Below, in pieces: positions 1 to 11,350 of a stretch of 46,636 bases of DNA (the first letter of the stretch is position 1; each line of letters starts with the position of its first letter). The position numbers and the translations under genes are program-made. This stretch comes from Heterostelium multicystogenum (taxonomy: Eukaryota; Evosea; Eumycetozoa; Acytosteliales; Acytosteliaceae), in NCBI GenBank assembly GCA_003667245.1, contig RCNN01000227.1, positions 1 to 46,636 of the forward strand. The letters run 5' to 3'. Below the pieces are notes generated by a model. It was not told the DNA's origin. It did no database searches and saw only the letters and a program-made list of their open reading frames with translations.

Positions 1-276
1 CCTTTGCCTGTTTATCTATTTCAGAGATTGGATTTACATTTTTCTTTAATAACTGTATACCCTCCGTAGTTTTTGTTATGGCGCTATTACCACTTTCATG
101 ACATAATTTACCCAGTAGCGCGTCTGATGATCTATATTTTCTTGCTAACATCCTGATCAATTTCTTCCATTTCTCCTTATTTCTTTTGAACGGGTGCGTT
201 TATTTCTTTTACTTTTACTTTTAGGAACAACATTCCTCTCTTTTGAAGTATTATCAGTAGTTGTATTTTTTGACAT
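1..276 (-). CDS. Partial hypothetical basic protein (3' end beyond window)
   Basis: I do not recognise this gene. An ATG at 274-276 opens a Thr/Ser/Lys/Arg-rich N-terminus (MSKNTTTDNTSKERNVVPKS). It runs into a stop near 160. A second frame on the same strand then continues as a well-composed coding stretch (FKRNKEKWKKLIRMLARKYR, then a Ser/Lys-rich part) up to the left edge. The two pieces together look like one gene with a small indel around 185-205, or a short unplaced intron. The basic N-terminus could be a nuclear or RNA-binding segment, but nothing in the visible part names a family. The C-terminus is outside the window. Confidence 0.45.
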
Positions 277-509
277 GATTAAACTGTCATGATTTTTAAC
301 TCAAGTTTTATTTGACTGCAACTGATATTAGTACTGATTCATTTGAATAAAAAAATCAGTCTTTTATTGGAATTCTTTATCACAAAAAGAATGAAAACAT
401 TTGAAGAGATAGATGGTATTTTGGGTGATCTAAAATATCTTTATTGCAAAAATTAAGAAAATTAGATAGATAGATGAAAGATTGATTAATCCTTGGGTAG
501 ATGGCTGGT

Positions 510-798
510 TAAAGTTCACAGCAAATTATAGTTCCAACTTGGAGGTTATCACAGTCCAATCCTGGATTGTTGTAACGGAAGGCATTCATATCCCAAGTAT
601 AATAGCATTTATTATACAAACACTGTAGCATGTTTCACCAGGTCCGACAGTGAAAAAATCTCTTACATCTTGCCTCAACCGATTGCAATGATCTTCCGGC
701 TGGGTGTAATGCTTCAGATTGGATTCCTTCTCCTCTGCTAATGAAGGGAAGTTAATGAGGGCGATACAGATCACTAAGACAAAGATTGCTTTAAACAT
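510..798 (-). CDS. Small secreted LysM-domain protein (one frameshift)
   Basis: The ATG at 796-798 starts a clear signal peptide (MFKAIFVLVICIALINFPSLA). After about 25 residues a single LysM-like module begins at FTVGPGETCYSVC. The frame breaks near 615-625 and resumes one frame over as WDMNAFRYNNPGLDCDNLQV, then GTIICCEL and a stop at 510-512. The motif order (TVxPGxTC, then NPGLDC.NLQVGxxIC) is that of Cys-containing LysM domains, which bind chitin or peptidoglycan-like N-acetylglucosamine polymers outside the cell. One missing T in the GTTTGTATA stretch would explain the break. Length about 95 residues, so the protein is little more than a secreted LysM. The domain call rests on motif recognition. 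Whether the frameshift is real is unknown. Confidence 0.7.
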
Positions 799-2192
799 TT
801 TTATGGTTTTATTAATTTGTTTAATTTTGAATGATTGATTGATTTTTTGATCAATGTGAAATAAATATCTATCTATTTATATTCAAAGAACTTGATATGA
901 CTCTCAACAAGTTGCTTCCTGATCATTTAGGAAAAATATTTATATATTTAATTGAATTATATATATAGTTCTATAAATTAATTAATAGAAAATTATTAAT
1001 ACTAATTATTTTTAGATTTCATGTTAATGTCATTTATTCCATTTATAACTTATTGCATTTACATGTTTATTAATAGAGATAATTTAGCCAAGATAAAAAA
1101 ATGCAAAACAACAAACTTAATTCGTTTTTTATTAATTCAAACAATTTCTATTTATGTTCAATTTTAGCTGAAGATCAGTTGATTAACAAATTGGTTGATG
1201 ATTTCTTTATTCTGAATTCATGTTATTTATACTAAGTTTGGTATTGTATCAAATAACATTTTATAGTGATAAGAGAATATAATATAATCCTTTGTTAACT
1301 TTGAATAATTGATATAATTATTTAATGATTTAATTTCTTGGAATTTTTTAAATGATAAGCAAAATCAATAAAATACAAATTTAATTTAAATTTAAATTAA
1401 ATAATAGTGTACAATAAAACCTCAAAAACAATTCCATCAGTGTCAATCAAATTATACTTCAAATATTATAGTGCGGGTGAAGCAAAGAAAGAATAGATTA
1501 GTATTATAAAGTATTGTAAGCAGCGTAAAGTCTTAGTAGTCTTGGTAGTTGTATAATAAATAAAATAACATCTAAAAACGACAATATATCTTAAAAGATC
1601 TAGGATAAGTATAAAGATATATTTGTAAAATAAAGTGAAGTGATATTGCTTAAACAACCTATCAATTAATTAATTTGATAGAGTTATTCATATCTTGAGC
1701 TTTACTTTAGGTAGATTTTGATTAGTATCACAACAAAAATATTATCATATTAAATATTAGTTGTAATTCTAATTAGGATAGTATCACCTTTTAAATAAAG
1801 TATAAGTTCAACACTCAATCAAATATAAGCTTAAACAAGGATTTATAAATTTGTACTCATTATCATAAAACAACAATATAAATATCTATATAATAATAGC
1901 TATTTTAACTCTTTATATAATAATAAACTAAAACAAAATAAATAATAAACAAAAAATAAAACAAAACAAAAGAAACATAAAAAAGAAAAGAAAGATATAT
2001 TATTATACTAAAAAACAAAAAGAAATATAAATATATAAAAAAACAAAGAAAAGATAAATATAAATATTATAAATATAAATATAACAAAAAACAAAAGATA
2101 AATATTAAATACAAATTTATAAAGAGTTTAAAACTTATTATATTATATATTTGTTTGATTGTTCAACAATAAATACTTTAAAGAAATAAAAA
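799..2192. other. AT-rich intergenic region
   Basis: The 1.4 kb between the 5' ends of the LysM gene and the GEX1-like gene is almost pure A/T with A-rich runs (about 1920-2110). I see no credible coding frame. Short open frames here are low-complexity AT artefacts. It probably holds both divergent promoters. A perfect 24-bp AT palindrome lies at 1379-1402. Confidence 0.7.
1379..1402. repeat. Perfect 24-bp AT palindrome
   Basis: ATTTAATTTAAA is followed directly by its reverse complement TTTAAATTAAAT. All bases are A or T, so this could be a by-product of composition. No function is implied. Confidence 0.6.
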
Positions 2193-4182
2193 ATGAATGA
2201 AAATAATATATTTTCATACTTGTTATTGATTTTATTATTATTACTGTGTACTATTAACTTTACTTTTTCTTTCCATTTCGAATTGAATGATGCATCCAAA
2301 TTGAATGAAAGATTAATTAAAGGAAAAGGTAAGAGAAGAAGATATATGTGAATTCCTCTGGAATTTAGGACCAAATTGATCATCGTTGGTTGGTTGATCA
2401 ACTTAACTTTACCTTCTAAATAATGAAAGTGATGTAATATGATTTGATTTGGTTAAACAAATTTGAGATCCTAAGATCAACTTATTGATAATGAAATACT
2501 AATTTAAAAATAATAAATAGATGAATTGGAATCGATATTAGTTAAATCAAAGAAAAATGAATGCTGGCAGCAATGTATTGAGTCATTGAAAAATGGTTGC
2601 AATGACATGGATGACGTTGAAAGATCGAGATTGGCAGTAAAATTAACCAACTGGTAAGTTTCATTTATATTCCAATCAAAATAGTTTCCAAACTATTAAT
2701 TATTAAGCTTTTATCAATCTTGACTTAGCCACCTGGAAAAATCAGGATTCAATTCATACAAATGTACTGAGAAGATGTCGATTCCAGAATGTACTTCCAC
2801 GATGAGTGAATTGGCATTCACCACCTATACCAATTTCTATATTTCCACTGAGAATATCTGCTATTATCTGCAGTCTGAGATGTTCCAATCGCAAACAGAG
2901 GCCGCTGTCAATCTTCTCATTGACTCAACAGTGGATACACTTCAGTCTGTCAAGCAAATCTACCTCCAATCTCAGCTGCTATCGGAAAACCTTGAGCAAT
3001 CCAACCTGGCACAACAGAAGCTTATGAATGCACAGTCCTCCCTAAAAGCACAATTGGAACAATCTATGGACTACCTGAATCGCATCACCGTACAATCCGA
3101 TGATCTCAAACAGTCACTCAGAGATACTACACTGAAGCAAGACAACCTTTTGCTATCACAAAAGCAACTCTCGGAGCAACAACAACAATCTTCCAAACTA
3201 GTAAGTAAATAATTACCAACTATCTCAACCAATGAGCTAACATTCTACTTATTTCTTGACTAGTCATTAGACATTCTATCCCAGATTAAAGATTCAGCCA
3301 ACTTTATATCTACAAATACAATGGAATCACTTGATAATCAAAATATTATTACTATTACAAAAACAGGTTAGTATTATATAACAATCATTGAAGAGCCGAT
3401 ATTTAACATTAAATTCAATCAATAGGCCATAGGAGACTTGAGTGGAATTGGAGAGATAACAGAGAGTTGTCTATCCAAACAAAAAGAGATAATGATTTCT
3501 CAAGATAAGATTGCCCAGAGTAATCAAATCATCGTTGGTATTCTCGATGGTTTGACAGTCATTTCTAATTCAATCCTTTCGGAATTCATTGATTTCAAAT
3601 CATTACTCTATTATTTATTATCATCAATAGTTGTAAGTACTTGAATCATAACCTATTATTTTACATGAACAAAAGTTATCTAATCAATTGAGTTTATATC
3701 ATTCTTGTCATCTTAGATATTCTTTTTAACATCACAAAAGAGAACACAATCTGCAAGAATACCTTTATATTTTGGATTGATTGTTCAATTGGTTGTTGAA
3801 AGACTAATATATGGTGGTCATCCATCGGTTGAACACGCTTCACAAATGATCAGTGATTGGCTGCATTTTGATTTTGGCGTACTTAACTTTGGTTTAGAGT
3901 ACAAATACATATTGCTCTCAAAAACTCCGCAAACTATTTCTTGGATACATGGTATTGGTTTTGACAAGCTCACTGTGGTTCTATCGTGACTTTGAGCAAC
4001 TCAATCATCAGCTTCTCCTTGAAATAAGTGAGACCAATCAAACACTACTCAAGCTCCTCAACAAAACCATCAGAAAACAAAAGACGATGTTATCATCCAA
4101 GAAGTATCCCAATAATTCAATCCAAAAGCAATACACCAAGATCGAAATGGACTGTTTAGGAGATACAGATACAGAAGAATAG
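2193..4182 (+). CDS. gex1: KAR5/GEX1/Brambleberry-family nuclear fusion protein
   Basis: Family members sit in the nuclear envelope/ER and are needed for fusion of nuclei after gamete fusion. Seven exons give an unbroken 472-residue frame: 2193-2328, 2542-2653, 2729-3200, 3264-3366, 3433-3632, 3717-3898 and 3969-4182. All introns are GT-AG. The last (3899-3968) was chosen because it alone restores the frame. Residues 1-30 form a signal peptide. A Cys-rich domain follows (about 52-140: ECWQQC, GCNDM, LTNCHLEKSGFNSYKC, CTSTM, ENICYYLQSEMF), which is the hallmark of this family. Then comes a Gln/Ser/Leu coiled coil (about 140-325) and two hydrophobic segments (SLLYYLLSSIVIFFL near 331-348; LYFGLIVQLVVERLIY near 357-374). 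The tail is polar and acidic at the end. The gene is convergent with dnmA, 29 bp between stops. The family call is strong on Cys pattern and topology. The exact 3' exon junction is inferred. Confidence 0.82.
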
Positions 4183-4211
4183 ATTTGTATACTCGTAGAA
4201 AGAACATCCAT

Positions 4212-5771
4212 CTATTGTTTTATATTATTATTATTTTCCAACGTTGACTTTTCTTCTTCTTGCTCTTTTATACTTGTCTGATGCTGCTGTTTCTTACTTT
4301 GGAGATCTCCACCATCAAATCTATAGAATAAATACTTTAACAATTCAGATACTATTTTACAATTTAAACTATTTCCTATCAACCTATAACCTTGAGTCTT
4401 TGTAACTGAAGGAGGGAATTGAAATTCTTCTGGGAAGTAATGTAGTCCTTCGCAATGTAATATTAGTAATTCCATTCGGTTGTAATGATAAATTATAGTT
4501 ATAATATCATACTTGTAATCTCTTTGGGTGAGAAATATCTTAGCTTCATTGGCAAGAGTGAATCTGGAACGTTTATATCTGCTTTAAAGTTTGTGTCCAA
4601 TTGTAATATGCTGCCTGTACCCTCAACAAACTTTGAATAAGCTTTTGTGAAGCAATTGGTTGTCTTGTCATTAACTGTCTTTATATCTATTGTATTATAT
4701 ATTTGTTAGTTTGAATATAACTAACACTTAAACAGTAATAGTAAAGCAATGTCCTAGCATACATACCAAATAACATTCCTTTGCTTAATAGTAATTTCTC
4801 TGGTATTTTATATTTGTCATAATGCTGTTGCTGTTGATCTGGACTCATTGATTCAATAATGACATCTAGATAATCGGAAATCGACTGAATGCTATCCAAG
4901 TTTGTTGTGTGTTCATAGTTGGGTATTGATTTGAGAATAATTGCTGTGTCTTTAGTTATCATAGTAGTCGTAGAGCTGCTGTTGCTTTCATCATTGCTGT
5001 GCTTATTCAATTTTGCGATGCAGAAGTATCTTAATCTCTGGTTCGGCAAACCGAATTGCGTTGGAGTAAGATGAAACTCTTGGAATTGGTAATGCAACTT
5101 ATTGAATGTCTCTAGCAATAGGTCTCTTGCATTTGACTTCTCAAAGCCCATAGACGTTCTCAATAAGAATATAAGTAGGTGGCTCCTGTAGCAGCTCAAG
5201 TTGCTCCATCAGATGTACAAAGCTATTGGTTCTATTATCTCCTAAATCCTTCTGCAACCCGACACGAGTGAACGGTTGACAAGGTGGACTCTTAAAATCG
5301 ATTGATCTAATTAGTATTCTGATCCAACTATATATAGCCATAGGGTAGGGTAGGATAGGCTAGGGTCTTAGCTTACCATTAGCCAAGCATTTGCTCTAAA
5401 TGACTCTAACTCTTTAGTTGTAAGCGCATCAATACTTTTCTACATTATCATTCAAAAAAGGTTAGCCAATAATAATCCCATGACAGTACTAGCTATTGCT
5501 AATAAACATACATTGTTTACTTTATGTTTCTTTGGTTGGGATACTTTGATGATATGTTATAGTTGTAGACGTCGTTGGCATTGGTATTGATATCGAACGA
5601 TTGTAAACACTTCAAAAGGAATACCTGACAACCTAGCAGAATAATACATTCCACCGATTCCACTAAAGAACTCAAGTATCCTAAGCTTATCGACTACATC
5701 ATTGGATTACTGTTGTCATTAACCACAGGTGTAATATTACCTGTAGTTGTATTTGTCGTTGTACTCGTCAT
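4212..5771 (-). CDS. dnmA: Dnmt2/TRDMT1-family C5-cytosine (tRNA) methyltransferase, DnmA-like, two frameshifts
   Basis: Dnmt2 enzymes transfer a methyl group from AdoMet to C38 of tRNA-Asp; in D. discoideum DnmA is the family member. Inferred exons: 5741-5771, 5521-5693, 5377-5434, 4767-5290, 4513-4686 and 4212-4447. Motifs appear in order: I (LRILEFFSGIGGM), the DINTNANDVYNYN region, IV with catalytic Cys (SPPCQPFTR), VI (ENVYG), VIII (QFGLPNQRLRYF), the Dnmt2-specific CFT motif (CFTKAYSKFVEGTGS), RYFSPKEIT-RLHYFPEEF, and X (YRLIGNSLN). Exon 4 starts exactly at SPPCQP, and the KEIT/RLHYFPEEF junction matches the family without a gap. Two single-base excesses break the frame: GTTC for GTC near 5596, and GGG for GG at 5147-5149. 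Removing one base at each gives 398 codons, the normal family length. A short Gln/Glu/Asn-rich tail is added. All key residues are present, so the enzyme is probably active if the indels are sequencing errors. Confidence 0.88.
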
Positions 5772-5855
5772 TTTTGGCAACTGAAAATTCAGATTTCAAT
5801 AGTTTTGGACATATTTGATTGGGGTTTGGTGTGACAAATCTAAATCAATCGACAA
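5772..5855. promoter_or_regulatory. Short bidirectional promoter region
   Basis: Only 84 bp separate the divergent start codons of dnmA (-) and the NDUFAF5 homologue (+). Both promoters must share or overlap this segment, or start inside it. It contains T-rich and A-rich stretches but no motif I can name. Confidence 0.45.
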
Positions 5856-7435
5856 ATGTTAAGATATATAAGTAGTAGTTGTAGTAGGACTACTCATCCT
5901 GTTACTGCTATTGCATCATCTCTGCTAGATACCCTGGCAGATCTGGTTTGAATAGTAGCATATGTATAGGACAAAGCAATATAGGCAATCCTCGAGGTCT
6001 GGTGCAACATTATAGTACTGGCAGTGGAAATGATAACAAAGTTAATATATTCAATACGGAGCTGAAGAAGAGACAAAGATCGTATGTTGCACAGTTGCCT
6101 GATGCCCAAGACAATGATTATCTCTTTGACGAAGTCGGAAAGCGTTTGGTTGATAGAATATTCGATATTAAAGACTTGAAATTCCAATCGGTGCTCGACT
6201 TTGGCTGTAGAAATGGAACGGTATTGAAGCAACTCGATGCGGTTGTTGGAGATAACACTCTTGACTTTCACATGGTCGACTCATCCAAAGAGATGCTATA
6301 CAGAGATCAACATTTAGATCAAAACTATAAAAGTGAGACAACAACTAGATATATATTATAACTAGCTGGTTTCACCGCACCTACTAACACTGCTTATCAC
6401 ACAATCATTATCATGACCAACTAGTTAAAACCTAATCGAGTGTTGGTTCATAATATGGAAGAGCCACTGCCTTTTCAGCCTCAGCAATTCGACTTGATTC
6501 TCTCGAATCTCTCGCTTCATTGGATGAACGACCTTCCCGGTGTATTCTCACATCTGAAGTCATTACTTAAACCAAACGGTGTATTATTAGCAAGTCTGCT
6601 GGGTGAAGATACCCTTACCGAGTTGAAGTAAGTAGCAAGTGGCCACTTGGTTTGCAATTGAATTGTTGACAACTCTGGCTAATGCGTTTGCTTTTCACCT
6701 GTATGTGCAGAGACTCGTTGTATCTCGGAGATATTGAGAGACATGGTGGATTTACACCTCACATATCACCGTTTGCCAAACTAAGTGATGTTGGTAATCT
6801 ATTGTCAAAGGCTAAATTCAACTTGCCAACTGTCGACACTGAAAAGATTGTCATCAAGTATGGCTCGATGTTCTCGCTGATGAGAGATCTACAGGCTATG
6901 GGCGAGAATAATGCCACCTACAAGAGCCGTGTCAGTGGTGGACGTGACAGCTTCTTGGCTGCACAGTCAATCTACCAGGCACTCTATGGCAATGATGATG
7001 GCTCAGTTCCTGCCACCTTCCAAGTAATCTACCTCATCGGATGGTCTCCACATCACTCTCAGCAGAAACCACTTCCAAGAGGAAGTGCCAAGCGTCATCT
7101 CTCAGAGCTCTCTGACAACTCTATCAACATCAAACTCAACGAAAGTGGAGGCAGCACAACAACAACCTTTAAAAAACAGCAACAACAATAATACATCAAC
7201 AAATACTACTACTACTACTACAACAACAGCAACAGCTACAACAACAACAGCCAACAACAACAATACACTTGATTTTGATCCAACACTTTTAGAACCAGTC
7301 CCACAATCAGATGATTTCATCATTAAAAGATTAGATAAACATGGTAATCTTCATGAAGTAAATAACCCAACAGATAAGACCAACAACAATAACAACAACA
7401 ATAATAATGATACTACTAATAATAATAATAAATAA
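5856..7435 (+). CDS. ndufaf5: NDUFAF5-like mitochondrial complex I assembly methyltransferase-fold protein
   Basis: NDUFAF5 acts in the mitochondrial matrix, where it hydroxylates an Arg of the NDUFS7 subunit during complex I assembly. The ATG at 5856 begins a Ser/Arg-rich presequence (MLRYISSSCSRTTHP). Conserved blocks follow: VNIFNTELKKRQRSYVAQLP, the AdoMet-binding strand VLDFGCRNGT, FDLILSNLSLHWMNDLPG, GEDTLTELKDS, ERHGGFTPHISPF, and DGSVPATFQVIYLIGW. Introns lie at about 6333-6424 and 6628-6710. Three apparent indels interrupt the frame: in the presequence near 5915, at an A-run by the first intron, and in the six-A run at 7171-7176. Skipping the last one extends the protein through an Asn/Thr-rich linker to a conserved-looking block (DFDPTLLEPVPQSDDFIIKR) and an Asn tail ending at 7435. 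That C-terminal extension is not typical of NDUFAF5 elsewhere. The assignment to this family is firm. The exact start is less so. Confidence 0.85.
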
Positions 7436-8128
7436 TAAATAGTATCTACTTGATGTTTAGGTCCTTGTACGTACAAACCATACAATATACCCGCTCTGTT
7501 TCCTTCCTTCTAAAATTTTCACAAGAAATATCCTAATGATGTTTTGTTTTGTGTGTTGGTGTGGTGTGACATACACAATCCAATCCCATTCATAATTATT
7601 TTTACTTTTTTATTTCAATTTTGCATTAGCAGTCATAAAAAACAAAGATAGTATTAAAATACTACCTATCTACCTCTTTTTTTTCTACATTTTCAAGATA
7701 ACTATTAATTAAGTTATATTGTTGTTGTTGTTGGATAAAGAATAGAAACTCTACATGTTACATACTCTACTAGTTTTACACAGATAAACAGTCTAAGCAA
7801 TACTTTTTAGTAAAGACAGACAAGATCAACCTGGAACATCACTAAAGTCAGTCAATCAACTCGAAACCAACAATCAAAAAGAATAAACAGCTTGTTTGAA
7901 ACTACTAAAGTACATTTCGATAGATTAGATTAGAATAGAATAGAATAAATTAGAATTGAATAATATATATTCTAGAGTTAGATTTATAGATAGATAGATA
8001 CTTTTGCGTTGATGTTGTTGTAATTGTAGTTTATGATTTTTAGTAAAAGTAATTAGAATTAGAATAATATAAAAGATATTATAGATTTTATTAGTATAAT
8101 AGTACAGACTAGATAGATAGAATATAGA
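7436..8128. other. Intergenic region, nothing recognised
   Basis: AT-rich sequence between two genes on the same strand. It contains T-runs, a GATA/TAGA microsatellite-like tract near 7920-8000 and no supported coding frame. Confidence 0.6.
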
Positions 8129-10715
8129 ATGTCAGTTGAGTTAAAACCGATTGGTTTAAAGATAGAGTCGAATGAATCTTTTCTGTCGTTGGATGATAAT
8201 CTAGGTGTTGTTAATATTATCAAATTCAAGTGGATTTGGATATGTACCACTTTCAAACTCAAAAGAGAGAGGTTATTATTGGTAAGTAAATCAATAATCA
8301 GTTTTAAACAAAGTTGACAACTTGTTTTTACTAACACCAGCATACAAATATCTAGTTCCGACAAACCAATAAAAGATGCAAAGTTTTCACCAAATGGATT
8401 ATATGCTGCAACTCAATTCAATGATACAGATATTGTATGTTATATAAGCTTGTACTACATGCTGCTTAACTTAATCGAAAGTATTCAACTAATACCTATT
8501 ACCTACTTAATTAGGAAATATTGAATATTCATGATGGCAAAAGAATAATACAGAAATACAAAATACAAATCAACTAGGGGCACTCAGATATTGTCGTTTT
8601 ACTTTATATCGACAAAGTGGATACACTGTTGATCATCACAAATACATCATTTGGAACTCTATCAAATATCATCGAAATCAAACTGAAATACAATGTAAAC
8701 TCGTTAAAGACACTAAAACAAAGATACACTCTCTTTTGTATTCTCTGTAGGTTATTGTTATGTTTATTAGCCATGGTAAACCTACTAACTGATTCTCTGA
8801 TGATGATCATCATCAATTTGTATAGCCAAAAACATCAACCATTCTAACATATGGAGGAAGTGGAAACACGATTCAACCCTATCGATTAACACAGAGCTAT
8901 ATTGAAAAGCTAGCAAGATTCACTGTCGATAGCAGTGTTCCTTTGGATCTGAGTAATATGTACATGTCGATACTCTATGGACGAAACTATTGTATCTTCT
9001 CCGACCAGAACCAAATGTCATTCTACGAGCTCAACAATGAGACTGTCTATCGTGTACAGATGATTAAGTTCCTCATGACTGGAACCAACCAGATCCACAT
9101 TGTCGACAACATTGTCATTGTCCACTATAACGAACACAAGGTGTCGATGGTCTACGACCTGCGTATGCTCAAAAACCCCACCAACTTCCCAATCTCTGCT
9201 ATCCCCATGACTCTTTTCAACAGCAGCACAGATATCAATGGATACCACTCACCAAGTATCACTGAGGGACAACATACTCCACGTGGACAGGGTCAACAAA
9301 CAGAATCAGCTCTATCTTCCCTCATGAAATATGTATTCCCCAACTACATCTTCGACAGCGTTTCAGGACATTGGTATGAAGTGACTCTCAACTATGAAAA
9401 AGTGTCTAACTTCTTCCAGGTCGACACTGACAAGATCATCCCATTTCTTCAGCTGCGTTTCATCACCCAATGCAAAGATTGCATTGCTCCAACACATCAA
9501 GACAATCATCGAGTACAAGTCCGAGCCACTGGAGGTACTCGGAAAGACATTCGACTCTCTCAACCACGATCTCTTCACAATGACAAGCAGAAACAACACA
9601 CAACTCATCCAACAACATCTCAACATGGCCGCCAAGAAACAACCAGTCAAGCCATCGAGTGCCGATGAGGAAGATCTCATTGGTGACTTAAACACACGCC
9701 AACAAGGTCTTTTCCTCTTCAAATCCCTCCTCCAACTCCTCCTCTCCTACACTCACAGCATCACCTTCAGGATCTCTGAATTCATCTACCTCTTCAACCA
9801 ACCAAAGATTCGTCCCACCCCATCCAACACACAGCGAACAATGACTAATGGTGTTAGTCTGAGTTCATCGCGCAGTGCATCCACTGCTTCATCACTTAAA
9901 CAGTCAGGTTCAGGTCTTGATCTAAGTTCACTCGATATCTCGTCTGGTCAGAGTACCCCAGGTGGAATCAACGGCATCACACAGATTGTCAACATGCGAA
10001 CAAGAGGTCCATCTAACATTCTCGTCAACTCTGAGGATCTCTACGAGCACGTTTTCAATCCCATCTATGACAATCTGACACACCAAATACAAAACATCAA
10101 AGCTAGTTACCACCATTTCACAAGGAGATAAAGAATCCCAACTGAAGCAAGTTGAAATCAATTCGCGATTCCTTATTGCAATCCTTACCGAGTATATCCG
10201 TTCCCTCAACTATCAATACTGTGGAAAATCTGATAAACTATTTAGTTTATTATTAAGTTTATTTATTGACAATCAAATGTAAATATCTCAAACCATACCA
10301 GCCAAATAACACTGACAACTAACTATCTTTGCCACGCTCTAGGTTTTCACAATTGCACAGATTTTTACAATATAATGTTATTGAAGATTCAGAGAATATA
10401 GCATACAAGTTACTTTCGATTAGTGAGACCTATCCACCAGCACTTCAACTATCTCTTGATATGTTTAAGCGTTTGAAGATGCCAAATGTAATAATTTCTA
10501 CCCTGTTGGAAAAGAAACAGGTTTTACTTGCTCTGCGATTCATGAGAAGCACAAAGACCAAATACAACGTCGACGAGTTCCTCAAACACGCTTCATCACA
10601 AGGTGACGATACCCTATTTTTTACAGTGTACAAATTCTTTGAACAATCAAATCAATTGGAAAATTGTGATAGATATATAAAGCTATACAATGAGAAGTTT
10701 GCTCAAAATAAATAA
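8129..10715 (+). CDS. rmc1: RMC1 (C18orf8/Mic1) homologue, Mon1-Ccz1 complex subunit, several frameshifts
   Basis: RMC1 is the regulatory subunit of the Mon1-Ccz1 Rab7 guanine-nucleotide exchange factor on late endosomes. The N-terminal half is a WD/beta-propeller-like region (FLSLDDNLGVVNIIKFKWIW; IKDAKFSPNGLYAATQFND; LYGRNYCIFSDQNQMSFYEL; IHIVDNIVIVHYNEHKVSMV). The C-terminal Mic1 domain is very clear: NSEDLYEHVFNPIYDNL, RFLIAILTEYIRSLNYQ, QLHRFLQYNVIEDSENIAYK, YPPALQLSLDMFKRLKM, KKQVLLALRFMRSTK and DDTLFFTVYKFFEQSNQ. A Ser-rich low-complexity stretch lies between (about 9840-9990). Introns follow the first exon (ending at 8281), lie near 8430-8515 and 8750-8830, and at about 10279-10342. 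Frameshifts are needed near 8575, 8655, 9470 (CCC) and 10125. Every family block is present on one strand in the right order. Human RMC1 is of similar size. Confidence 0.85.
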
Positions 10716-11350
10716 CCATTATAAACAACTAATCATTAAATGAGACAAGTGTTTGCTGGTTTCAAAGATCATGTTAGCATTCACCACAAAAATCAATAGC
10801 CTGAACAATCAATACGGATGTCTCATCATCAAAAAATAAAGAAGTGAAGGGCTGACACCTGAAAACTCCATTATTGATTAAAAAGTTGATCAAAGGATTT
10901 TTTTGGCCAATCACAAATGAAGGTGATCATCAAATTCAGTAAAAAATCTGATGTGACAAGTTCCCTTGTTTTACAAACTGTTTGGATAGTTTGAAAAATC
11001 AGACCAAAATTGAATTAATTAATGTTTGATGAAAGTCTGCGTGTTTTTTGTTTGCTGATTGTTATTGAATTTTTTTATTTGATCCAATGAGTCTTATCTC
11101 TGTTTCCTCAAGATAGTTTTAAGAATGTTGGCATAATTAAGCACTCCCTCCAAACCTTCGATGATTATTTTTGTTGTTTAAATAAATGAAAGAATTGTTG
11201 ATTATTAATTGAATGAATTTTTAACTAAAGACAGCATCACCATCCAATCCTATTCTATCTTAAGTCTTAAATCAAATAAATATAGATAAAGTATCAACCC
11301 CAACCATTTCAATTCTCATCCACTCACAAAAAAAAAAAAACAAAACAAAC
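10716..11350. other. Intergenic region, nothing recognised
   Basis: Between the RMC1 homologue and the membrane-protein gene. AT-rich, with a 12-A run just upstream of the next ATG (about 11329-11340), a common feature ahead of dictyostelid start codons. I see no coding signal or structured RNA. Confidence 0.6.

Noticed and set aside
1466..1657. 63-residue minus-strand open frame
   Set aside because: AT-driven hydrophobic composition in an intergenic region, with no domain, intron or conserved pattern.
2138..2401. 87-residue minus-strand open frame
   Set aside because: Lies antisense to the first exon and intron of the GEX1-like gene, whose signal peptide explains the composition.
7102..7323. 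Val-rich minus-strand frame
   Set aside because: Mirror image of the Thr/Asn codon repeats of the NDUFAF5 homologue on the plus strand.
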